NCBI GenBank assembly: GCA_017559355.1
Contig: JAFYSL010000059.1
Coordinates: 1 to 39,436, forward strand
Source of the DNA: Muribaculaceae bacterium
Lineage (GTDB): Bacteria; Bacteroidota; Bacteroidia; Bacteroidales; Muribaculaceae
Length of the DNA: 39,436 nt
Direction: 5' to 3'
Below the pieces are notes generated by a model. That model saw nothing but the letters and a program-made list of their open reading frames with translations, was not told the DNA's origin and searched no databases. Of this stretch, positions 15,154 to 21,396 are shown in pieces; the first letter of the stretch is position 1; each line of letters opens with the position of its first letter. The position numbers and the translations under genes were made by a program.

Positions 15154-15161
15154 CAAAAATA
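15154..15161 (-). promoter_or_regulatory. -7 box of the hydGF operon
   Basis: The minus strand reads TATTTTTG at 15161-15154, with TTTG about 22 bp upstream. The first base of the transcript would fall about 15149, just ahead of the ATG at 15144. The gap 15187-15343 shows nothing else I can interpret. Confidence 0.65.
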
Positions 15162-15343
15162 GTGCTTTTGTGGCGAAAAATTGCAAATAGCGATGCCTAA
15201 AATTGTAGAATAGTGAAAGGCTTGGCTATAACAGATCAAACGATTCAAATTGTATGATACAATAGTGTATGTTACAATTTTAGTAAATATAGAAAATGCC
15301 TATGTTGTGGGTAGGGGTTGTTGCATAAATATGCGGTAACTTG

Positions 15344-16090
15344 TTATTTTGCGGGGATGTATTGCCAAATGCAACGAGGTATAAGAAGCCAGAATGCAAC
15401 GACTAATCGCCAACGCCAGTCGATGATGGCAATGCGCTTCTTTTTTATGATTGCTTTGACAATGCGTGGCGTTGCATAATCAACACTCATAAGCATAGGG
15501 AATTTTTTGCTGTTGCGAAGAAGTGGAGTGTCGACAAATCCGGGACGAATATCAGTAAATATGACGTTTACTTTTTCGAAGTGTGCGAGTTGTTCAAGTG
15601 CATCAATATAATGTCGTTGGTAGCGTTTTGTTGCGCTATATGAGGGAGCAATGCCAAGTCCCATAGTGCCTGCAATCGACGAGATAACGGCAATTTGTCC
15701 TGGAACCTCTTTGTGTGAACGACTACGGAAATAGTTGAACGCAGTGTCTACTATTTGGGTGAATCCAAATACGTTGGTTTTAACGGTATTGAGTTCAATA
15801 GATGTGTCGAGTGAGGGGTTTTGATTTCCGATTCCTGATGCAAGGAGTAGGGTGTCAACTCCACCAGTTTTTTCAATAAGTGCAAGCAATTTTTCGCCAG
15901 CATCGGGAGCTGTAACATCAATTTGTGAGGTAGCAACGATTGATTGAGGATACTCCTTTTGTAATTCGTTTAGTGCATCAATATTGCGAGCTGCAATGCC
16001 AATTGTATATCCCATTTGGGCAAATTTACGAGTTGCCTCTTTGCCTAAACCCGAAGAAGCACCGATGATTATGATATTTTTTGTTGCCAT
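15344..16090 (-). CDS. Short-chain dehydrogenase/reductase (SDR)
   Basis: A 248-residue NAD(P)-dependent oxidoreductase of the classical SDR type. The start MATKNIIIIGASSGLG at 16090 leaves a 4-bp gap after the upstream stop; the longer frame from 16126 would overlap it. The nucleotide-binding TGxxxGxG-type motif is G10ASSGLG16, the strand-4 motif is LLLASGIGN, and the catalytic set is S138, Y151 and K155 (SYSATKRY). The C-terminus holds a hydrophobic segment (WRWRLVVAFWLLIPRCIW), so the enzyme may sit at the membrane. It is the last gene of a six-gene minus-strand operon. The substrate cannot be read from the sequence. Confidence 0.88.
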   Translation of the reverse strand: MATKNIIIIGASSGLGKEATRKFAQMGYTIGIAARNIDALNELQKEYPQSIVATSQIDVTAPDAGEKLLALIEKTGGVDTLLLASGIGNQNPSLDTSIELNTVKTNVFGFTQIVDTAFNYFRSRSHKEVPGQIAVISSIAGTMGLGIAPSYSATKRYQRHYIDALEQLAHFEKVNVIFTDIRPGFVDTPLLRNSKKFPMLMSVDYATPRIVKAIIKKKRIAIIDWRWRLVVAFWLLIPRCIWQYIPAK

Positions 16091-16094
16091 TGTG

Positions 16095-17006
16095 TTATTG
16101 TTTGGTGGACTTTGTTTCATTTTCAACAGCCTGTGAGGTAGTTGATTTTGCTTTCTTTTTGCCTAAAGGAATTGTGTACATTACATTAAATGCTCCAGCG
16201 AGAGAGTTGTTGCGAGAGCCAAATCCAGGGATATACCAAGGATTGCCATATTCACACTTGCTTTCGTGGAGGAGCATGCGATATTTGAATGCCCAACCGA
16301 GTGACCATTGCTTGTGGATTTGAACCTTGAGCCCCAATAATACCTCGCCATAACCAGCAATAGATGATTGTTTGGGGACTGATGTGGTAAGACTCTCGCC
16401 CCAATAAGAGTTGCTGATTTTTACATCGTCAACCTCAAATGAGAATGGGGTAATGCCATATCTTACACCAGCATAAATTTGATTTTCTTTTGCTTTATTG
16501 TATAGAAAATTATAGTTTACACCAACCTTGAAATAGGGGGCAACATTGCTCTTATAGGTGTAGGAACTGTCGGAGGGGATGTGATAGGCTTGTCCTATGC
16601 CAAGTTCAACCACAGGTTTAATGCGATTATATAGACTCAATTCAGCCCAAACATCGACCAATCCGTAGTCGCCACCAAATGCTCTTACAATAGGATCCCA
16701 CACGTTCAATCCGATAGTCACATCGTCGAGTAGCGGATATTTAAGTTTGTCTACCTTTTTTATTGCTGTAGAGTCGATAAATTCTTTGCCTGTAACAGTG
16801 TCGACATATACTATATTTCCTTTCTCATCGTGGAAATGGATAAGATTGGGCATTTTTGAAGGGTCGGGAGCTTCTGTTGTATCCTTTGGGTTGAGGTTTA
16901 CAGCTTGTGTTTGCGAAGCAGGAGTCTCAACTGGATTTATGCGTCGTTGAGCATAGCCTCCGATTGTCATCATCAAGAATGTTATGATTAGTATGGAATG
17001 TCGCAT
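16095..17006 (-). CDS. DUF6048-like secreted/outer-membrane beta-barrel protein
   Basis: A 303-residue protein with a signal peptide (MRHSILIITFLMMTIGGYAQ). Alternating hydrophobic strands rich in Tyr and Gly (YAGVRYGITPFSF, VLLGLKVQIHKQWSLGWAFKYRMLL) suggest an outer-membrane beta-barrel of 8-10 strands. The stretch after the signal is proline-rich and disordered. It follows the DUF6452 lipoprotein gene by 11 bp, a pairing I recognise from other Bacteroidales, which implies a joint envelope function. The function is unknown. Confidence 0.72.
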   Translation of the reverse strand: MRHSILIITFLMMTIGGYAQRRINPVETPASQTQAVNLNPKDTTEAPDPSKMPNLIHFHDEKGNIVYVDTVTGKEFIDSTAIKKVDKLKYPLLDDVTIGLNVWDPIVRAFGGDYGLVDVWAELSLYNRIKPVVELGIGQAYHIPSDSSYTYKSNVAPYFKVGVNYNFLYNKAKENQIYAGVRYGITPFSFEVDDVKISNSYWGESLTTSVPKQSSIAGYGEVLLGLKVQIHKQWSLGWAFKYRMLLHESKCEYGNPWYIPGFGSRNNSLAGAFNVMYTIPLGKKKAKSTTSQAVENETKSTKQ

Positions 17007-17017
17007 TGTGGGATTGT

Positions 17018-17515
17018 TTAATAGGTTTTGAAATATATTTTAATGCGTTCCACATCAACATTTGTGATAACGGGGTCAACGACTTCGATTGAGTCTATAG
17101 ATATATCGGAGTGGCGAATATCAGTGATTTCGTAACGGAATATAGCGCCACATTCTTCTGATGCAAAATATGGTGTTGTATTGTAGTCAATCCATATTGT
17201 GTCGTTGTACTCAACAGCATCGCCATATTCGCCATAATGGATTAAAAATGCAGTGTTGTTTTGAGTAGCACGAAGTGGAAGATATACTTGCTTTATGGGG
17301 TTGTTTTTATCAGTAAGCGATGTGTTATCGGGGGCACCTATACCATACACCTCAAGCATGCTCATGGCGATAGACTCGCCAGTTTCAGCCGAGTAAAAAC
17401 CTGCTAAAGGTATGCTGCTTTGGTTTTCAGTGCATCCATCATTTGAGCATGATTTTAATGCCAAAGAGCATGTCAATAACAATGAAATTACTATGTAGTT
17501 TAGAAACTTTCCCAT
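17018..17515 (-). CDS. DUF6452-like lipoprotein
   Basis: A 165-residue protein with a lipoprotein signal peptide; the lipobox is LALKSCSND with the modified Cys at about residue 23. The family-typical pattern DGCTEN, PLAGFYS, LEVYGIGAPDNT, VYLPLR, DTIWIDY, and ASEECGAIFRYEI is present. The function is unknown. Its start overlaps the end of the nitroreductase gene by 16 bp and the DUF6048 gene follows by 11 bp, so the three are cotranscribed and probably translationally coupled. Confidence 0.75.
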   Translation of the reverse strand: MGKFLNYIVISLLLTCSLALKSCSNDGCTENQSSIPLAGFYSAETGESIAMSMLEVYGIGAPDNTSLTDKNNPIKQVYLPLRATQNNTAFLIHYGEYGDAVEYNDTIWIDYNTTPYFASEECGAIFRYEITDIRHSDISIDSIEVVDPVITNVDVERIKIYFKTY

Positions 17516-18030
17516 TTTACAATCTCGTCAATGTTTTTTCTTACTTTTGGCGCAATAGTAGAGTCTTCGGTTGGATAACCGATTGGAATTATTGCAATTG
17601 GTTCTATGTGAGAAGGAATGTTGAGTTTTTTCGATAAGGTGGCAGCATCAAAGTTACACACCCAGCATGTGCCTAATCCATGGTCGGTTGCTGCAAGGCA
17701 TATATGCTCAATGGCAATTGAAAGGTCAACGTCGGTGTGGTCTTTGCCGTCGGCTTGACGATGCCATGCTTCATTGTGGTTGCCACATGCGATGATATAT
17801 GCTGGTGCACTCTTTGCCCATTCGCGATTATAACTTTCTATCACGGCATTACGCAACGATACATCGCATAAATCGTCGACTACAACAAATACCCAAGGTT
17901 GACGGTTGCAAGCCGATGGCGCAAGGCGAGCCGACTCGAGAATTGCCAATAAGGTGTCGCGGTCAACTGCTTTATTGCGATTGAAATTACGACATGAGTA
18001 TCTATTGAGAGCGAGCGTATTGAATGCCAT
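17500..18030 (-). CDS. Nitroreductase-family flavoprotein
   Basis: A 176-residue FMN-dependent oxidoreductase of the nitroreductase fold, normally a homodimer using NAD(P)H. Family elements are the N-terminal RYSCRNFNRNKAVDRDTLLAILESARLAPSACNRQPWVFVVV (FMN phosphate and isoalloxazine contacts) and the C-terminal DHGLGTCWVCNFDAATLSKKLNIP and PIAIIPIGYPTE segments. The length is at the short end of the family. The substrate is not predictable. It lies between a GT2 gene (12 bp upstream) and the DUF6452 lipoprotein gene (16-bp overlap). Confidence 0.9.
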   Translation of the reverse strand: MAFNTLALNRYSCRNFNRNKAVDRDTLLAILESARLAPSACNRQPWVFVVVDDLCDVSLRNAVIESYNREWAKSAPAYIIACGNHNEAWHRQADGKDHTDVDLSIAIEHICLAATDHGLGTCWVCNFDAATLSKKLNIPSHIEPIAIIPIGYPTEDSTIAPKVRKNIDEIVKWESF

Positions 18031-18042
18031 ATAGTGAGCTAT

Positions 18043-19008
18043 TTAGTTGTTTTTAAGATTCAATTCCTCTTCGATTTCATAGTCGTTGCGACGATGAGAG
18101 TTGCGCACTACAAGTTCGCCAATAAATCCAGTGAGGAATAATTGTGTGCCGAGAAGCATTGTAGTGAGAGAGAGATAGAAGTAGGGAGAATCTGTAACGA
18201 GGTGATAAGTATTGCCACTATACATGTTGTAAAGTTTCATAGCACCCACAATGATTACAGAAAAGAATCCTAAAATAAACATAAGACTACCGAGCAAACC
18301 GAAGAAATGCATAGGTTTAACTCCGAATTTGCCAGTAAACCACAACGTAGCGAGGTCGAGATATCCATTTACAAAACGGTCAAGACCAAACTTGGTTGAA
18401 CCATATTTGCGTGCTTGGTGATGTACCACTTTTTCGCCAATTTTGTTAAATCCAGCGAGTTTTGCAAGATATGGAATATAACGATGCATGTCGCCATACA
18501 CCTCAATGTGTTTTACGACCTTATTGCGATAAGCTTTCAACCCACAGTTGAAGTCGTGAAGGTTGTGAATTCCACTTACTTTGCGTGCTGTAGCATTGAA
18601 AAGCTTGGTAGGGATTGTCTTTGATAGTGGGTCGTAGCGTTTTTGTTTCCACCCTGACACTAAGTCATAACCATCTTCGGTTATCATGCGATAAAGTTCG
18701 GGAATTTCGTCGGGACTATCTTGAAGGTCGGCGTCCATAGTGATAACCACATCACCTTGTGCTCTTGCAAAACCAGTGTTAAGAGCGGGCGATTTACCAT
18801 AGTTGCGACGGAAGCATACACCTTTAACAGCAGGGTTGTTCTTTTGCAAAGAACGAATTACTTGCCATGAATTATCGGTGCTACCATCATTGATAAAGAT
18901 GATTTCATAACTGAAATTGTTTTCCGACATCACTTGACGAATCCATGCTTCTAATTCGGGAAGTGATTCTGCTTCATTGTAGAGGGGGACGATTACCGAA
19001 ATATCCAT
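18043..19008 (-). CDS. Family 2 glycosyltransferase, polyprenyl-phosphate sugar transferase type
   Basis: A 321-residue membrane-bound GT2 enzyme. It begins MDISVIVPLYNEAESLPEL, with the DGSTDNSW segment for nucleotide binding at 41-48 and the metal-binding D92-A-D94 in ITMDADLQDSPDE. Two C-terminal membrane helices (about 231-255 and 270-300) place it with the DPM1/ArnC/GtrB group, which moves a sugar from a nucleotide donor to undecaprenyl phosphate at the inner face of the membrane. It follows the DUF4199 gene by 14 bp. Sugar specificity is unknown. Confidence 0.9.
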   Translation of the reverse strand: MDISVIVPLYNEAESLPELEAWIRQVMSENNFSYEIIFINDGSTDNSWQVIRSLQKNNPAVKGVCFRRNYGKSPALNTGFARAQGDVVITMDADLQDSPDEIPELYRMITEDGYDLVSGWKQKRYDPLSKTIPTKLFNATARKVSGIHNLHDFNCGLKAYRNKVVKHIEVYGDMHRYIPYLAKLAGFNKIGEKVVHHQARKYGSTKFGLDRFVNGYLDLATLWFTGKFGVKPMHFFGLLGSLMFILGFFSVIIVGAMKLYNMYSGNTYHLVTDSPYFYLSLTTMLLGTQLFLTGFIGELVVRNSHRRNDYEIEEELNLKNN

Positions 19009-19022
19009 ATTATTGTAATGTT

Positions 19023-19580
19023 TTATTGCTTAATTGAATTGCCATTACGCTTCATTCTGTTATTGAAATATCTAATGATTGGCGTGATGATTATTGTGAG
19101 GATTGATCCACTAAATACGCTAAATGAGAATAAGTTCCCAGCGAGTTGAGTGGGCGAAGGTAAGAGATTTTGTTCCATAACCTTCTCAAGAGTTGACACA
19201 ATCTCTGTTGCCATAGGATTGTTTAGAGATTTGTATGCTTCGATGGCAATTTGGCATTGTTCGTATATAAATTCAGGGTTAATCCATGAGGTATATACCA
19301 CAATTGTCATAGCCATAATCAATGCGCCACACGCAAAGAGTACAATGCCATAGGTCCACATTTCAGCGAATGTGTAGAAGCAACCATTTTCACGATACCC
19401 TTTACTTAGTGTAATATAAGCATAAACAGGTACACCCAACGCCATGAAGGTCGACAAATATCCCAAAAGTGGAACATTGAGGGAATATGCCACAAAAATA
19501 AACAAGACACTGAGGTATATGCCAAACTTGGCACCATCTTCAGCGCCACGTCGAAATATTGATTTTGGCTTAATCTCCAT
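19023..19580 (-). CDS. DUF4199 membrane protein
   Basis: A 185-residue protein with four predicted membrane helices (about residues 17-35, 38-58, 75-97 and 147-168). The YRENGCFYTFAEMWTYGIVLFACGALI region fits the DUF4199 family, which is found in Bacteroidetes beside GT2 genes of this kind. The function is unknown. It is the first gene of the six-gene minus-strand operon, with a -7 box 21 bp upstream. Confidence 0.78.
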   Translation of the reverse strand: MEIKPKSIFRRGAEDGAKFGIYLSVLFIFVAYSLNVPLLGYLSTFMALGVPVYAYITLSKGYRENGCFYTFAEMWTYGIVLFACGALIMAMTIVVYTSWINPEFIYEQCQIAIEAYKSLNNPMATEIVSTLEKVMEQNLLPSPTQLAGNLFSFSVFSGSILTIIITPIIRYFNNRMKRNGNSIKQ

Positions 19581-19600
19581 ATAGTTATTGTTTCAAATTA

Positions 19601-19608
19601 CAAAGATA
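19601..19608 (-). promoter_or_regulatory. -7 box of the DUF4199-GT2-nitroreductase operon
   Basis: The minus strand reads TATCTTTG at 19608-19601, 21 bp before the DUF4199 start. It separates this operon from the 187-residue gene upstream. No good -33 element is seen. Confidence 0.6.
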
Positions 19609-19666
19609 AAAATTTTAATTGAGAATAGGTGGTAGTGTATTGAGAATTTATGCCCGCTATAATGGG

Positions 19667-20230
19667 TTAAGATTCAAATGTGGTACCTATTTTTTCAAAT
19701 TTATATCCAAGTCGCTTTAATTCCATTGCGGCGCCTATGCGATACATCGTTTTCACGGCGCGAGAAAACACATGAAATGCCATGGGGCTTTGGGGTTCAA
19801 TTCCTTCGTGGCGAATGCGTGAAACAGCTGTTTGAGCACACACTCTGATGGCCTTTTCTATCCATTGTGCATTGTCGCTTTCAAGGGGTAGACCAATGAT
19901 GTCGCGAATGATATGCTCGTCCATGTCATCAAATCCGTCGGCTCCATAAAATGATTGATATGTAGCCTTTTGAGTGCTTGCCCAATCTTTATCCCAACCA
20001 TTGGCAACAGCCATGCCGAGGTATCCTGCCCAAGCCACAGCGACGGTGGGGTATTGCGCAATCTCTTTTGTGGCGTCAACCATATATTCAGGGGCAAGTT
20101 CGTGCCAACGATAGTCGATATCTTCAGATGATAGCAAAGTGCCTTCGAGCAACATGCGCGAAGTAGTGATGCGAAGCATCTCGTCAACTAATTGAGACTC
20201 AAAACGGTCTAAAAGAGCATAATCAACCAT
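19667..20230 (-). CDS. Uncharacterised conserved-looking cytoplasmic protein (187 aa)
   Basis: I do not recognise a family. The protein has no signal peptide or membrane helix and looks all-helical, with conserved-looking aromatic and acidic positions (TVAVAWAGYLGMAVANGWDKDWAS, ATYQSFYGADGFDDMDEHIIRDIIGLP). The C-terminal third (AFHVFSRAVKTMYRIGAAMELKRLGYKFEKIG) is amphipathic. It is a single-gene unit, divergent from the YqaE peptide gene. The codon usage and the length of the open frame support a real gene. Confidence 0.7.
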   Translation of the reverse strand: MVDYALLDRFESQLVDEMLRITTSRMLLEGTLLSSEDIDYRWHELAPEYMVDATKEIAQYPTVAVAWAGYLGMAVANGWDKDWASTQKATYQSFYGADGFDDMDEHIIRDIIGLPLESDNAQWIEKAIRVCAQTAVSRIRHEGIEPQSPMAFHVFSRAVKTMYRIGAAMELKRLGYKFEKIGTTFES

Positions 20231-20239
20231 AAGATTATA

Positions 20240-20269
20240 TTGTAAAGAGAAATTTTTGTGCTATATTTG
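20240..20269 (+). promoter_or_regulatory. Promoter of the YqaE/Pmp3 gene
   Basis: TTG at 20240-20242, 19 bp, TATATTTG at 20262-20269; the leader to the ATG at 20305 is about 30 nt. Confidence 0.7.
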
Positions 20270-20304
20270 TTGTTGTAATAAATAACACACAAAATTAATA
20301 ATTT

Positions 20305-20457
20305 ATGTCGGTATTTAGAGTAATATTATCAATAATTTTCCCACCACTTGCAGTGTATGATTGTGGTTGTGGTTCTATTTTAATAGTGCTTATACTTACA
20401 TGTTTGGGGTGGATTCCAGGTGTAATTGCTGCGTTGATAATTTTGAATAAGAATTAA
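20305..20457 (+). CDS. YqaE/Pmp3-family small membrane protein (UPF0057)
   Basis: A 50-residue peptide starting MSVFRVILSIIFPPLAVYDC with two hydrophobic helices. The family signature is present: PPLAV near residue 13, a short glycine-containing turn, then LIVLILTCLGWIPGVIAALIIL, which matches the FLINLLLTxLGYIPGxIHA pattern of Pmp3/YqaE proteins. These proteins sit in the cytoplasmic membrane and are linked to salt and membrane-potential stress in yeast and bacteria. The gene has its own promoter and converges on a small basic-protein gene. Confidence 0.9.
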   Translation: MSVFRVILSIIFPPLAVYDCGCGSILIVLILTCLGWIPGVIAALIILNKN

Positions 20458-20470
20458 TCACAATTATTGG

Positions 20471-20656
20471 TTATACGCCAATCCCTTTATGTTTGAGTTT
20501 GCGGGTGTAGGTTTTCTTAGAGATGTGAACGCGATTCACAGCATGAAAACCAGGCCCTTTTAATTCTTTTTCGGCTTCGCGACTGCCTATTCTTGATGCT
20601 TTGAGGTAGTCGTTGAGAGAAATTGTGCGTTTAGAGTTTTTCTTTCGAGGTTTCAT
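20471..20656 (-). CDS. Small basic protein of unknown function (61 aa)
   Basis: The protein begins MKPRKKNSKRTISLNDYLKA and is rich in Lys and Arg throughout, without membrane segments or cysteines. The N-terminal Arg/Lys tract and the C-terminal ISKKTYTRKLKHKG would suit nucleic-acid or ribosome binding, but I do not recognise a family. It lies between the yqaE-like gene (convergent) and rpiB (75 bp upstream in the same direction, with a terminator between). Confidence 0.6.
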   Translation of the reverse strand: MKPRKKNSKRTISLNDYLKASRIGSREAEKELKGPGFHAVNRVHISKKTYTRKLKHKGIGV

Positions 20657-20670
20657 AGTAGTGTGTTTTT

Positions 20671-20711
20671 AATTAAAAATGAGTGTGCCAAAGCTTATGT
20701 TTGACACACTC
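20671..20711 (-). terminator. Terminator of rpiB
   Basis: On the minus strand GAGTGTG (20711-20705) and CACACTC (20687-20681) enclose a further 4-bp stem (CAAA with TTTG) across one mismatch. The stem is followed by ATTTTTAATT. It lies 21 bp after the rpiB stop. Confidence 0.8.
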
Positions 20712-20731
20712 AATATGTATTGTAGGTGTTA

Positions 20732-21184
20732 TTATTTTACTGCAATTTTGTTTACACGGTTTACGTGACGGCCACCTTCGAACTCGGTGTTGAGGAATGC
20801 GTCAACAATTGCAAGAGCAAGTGATGGTTCGATGAAACGAGCAGGAAGAACGAGCACGTTAGCGTCATTGTGTTGACGAGCAAGTTGTGCCAATTCTACA
20901 GTCCAACAAAGAGCTGCACGAATGCCTTGATGCTTGTTGAGAGTCATTTGAATACCATTGCCACTACCACACATAGCGATGCCAGGGAAACATTCGCCTT
21001 TTTCGATTGCTTCAGCACATGGGTGAGCAAAATCGGGATAGTCGCAGCTGTCGGTGCTGTGAGTTCCGAAATCGGTGTATTCAACATCTTGTGATTCAAG
21101 ATAACCTTGAATGATGCATTTGAGTTCGTAGCCAGCATGGTCGCTACACATTGCCACTTTCTTTCCTTCTTGAACGATTGACAT
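20732..21184 (-). CDS. rpiB: Ribose-5-phosphate isomerase B
   Basis: A 150-residue RpiB/LacAB-family isomerase that interconverts ribose 5-phosphate and ribulose 5-phosphate in the non-oxidative pentose phosphate pathway. Family features are AMCSDHAGYELK at the N-terminus, DFGTHSTDSCDYPDFAHP, and MCGSGNGIQMTLNKHQGIRAAL, with the catalytic Cys in the MCGSGNG loop, followed by ARQHNDANVLVLPARFI with the phosphate-binding Arg/His. It is complete, on its own with a -7 box upstream and a terminator downstream. Confidence 0.95.
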   Translation of the reverse strand: MSIVQEGKKVAMCSDHAGYELKCIIQGYLESQDVEYTDFGTHSTDSCDYPDFAHPCAEAIEKGECFPGIAMCGSGNGIQMTLNKHQGIRAALCWTVELAQLARQHNDANVLVLPARFIEPSLALAIVDAFLNTEFEGGRHVNRVNKIAVK

Positions 21185-21227
21185 ATCTTTTTACTATTGA
21201 AATTTTGAAATAGAATTATTTATATTG

Positions 21228-21235
21228 CAAAGTTA
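21228..21235 (-). promoter_or_regulatory. -7 box of rpiB
   Basis: The minus strand reads TAACTTTG at 21235-21228, 44 bp before the rpiB start codon. Confidence 0.65.
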
Positions 21236-21339
21236 GTGAAAAGTTTTTAGATTGTGCCAATTTGTGGTTTTTATTGCTGATTTTTGCTATCTATCACATT
21301 ATTATATGTAAATTTAAGAATTTTAACCATATTAATGTG

Positions 21340-21347
21340 TATCTTTG
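21340..21347 (+). promoter_or_regulatory. -7 box of the GHL10 gene
   Basis: TATCTTTG at 21340-21347. It falls inside the long open frame that begins at 21262 and so rules out starts upstream of it. Transcription would begin about 21353, leaving ATG codons at 21364 and 21397. Confidence 0.7.
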
Positions 21348-21396
21348 TGGGTTGAATAAATCAATGATTATTAACAAACCAATTTTATATAAATTT

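Noticed and set aside
15249-15280. Near palindrome TTGTATGATACAATAGTGTA as operator
   Set aside because: Imperfect, AT-rich and far from any promoter box that I can support.
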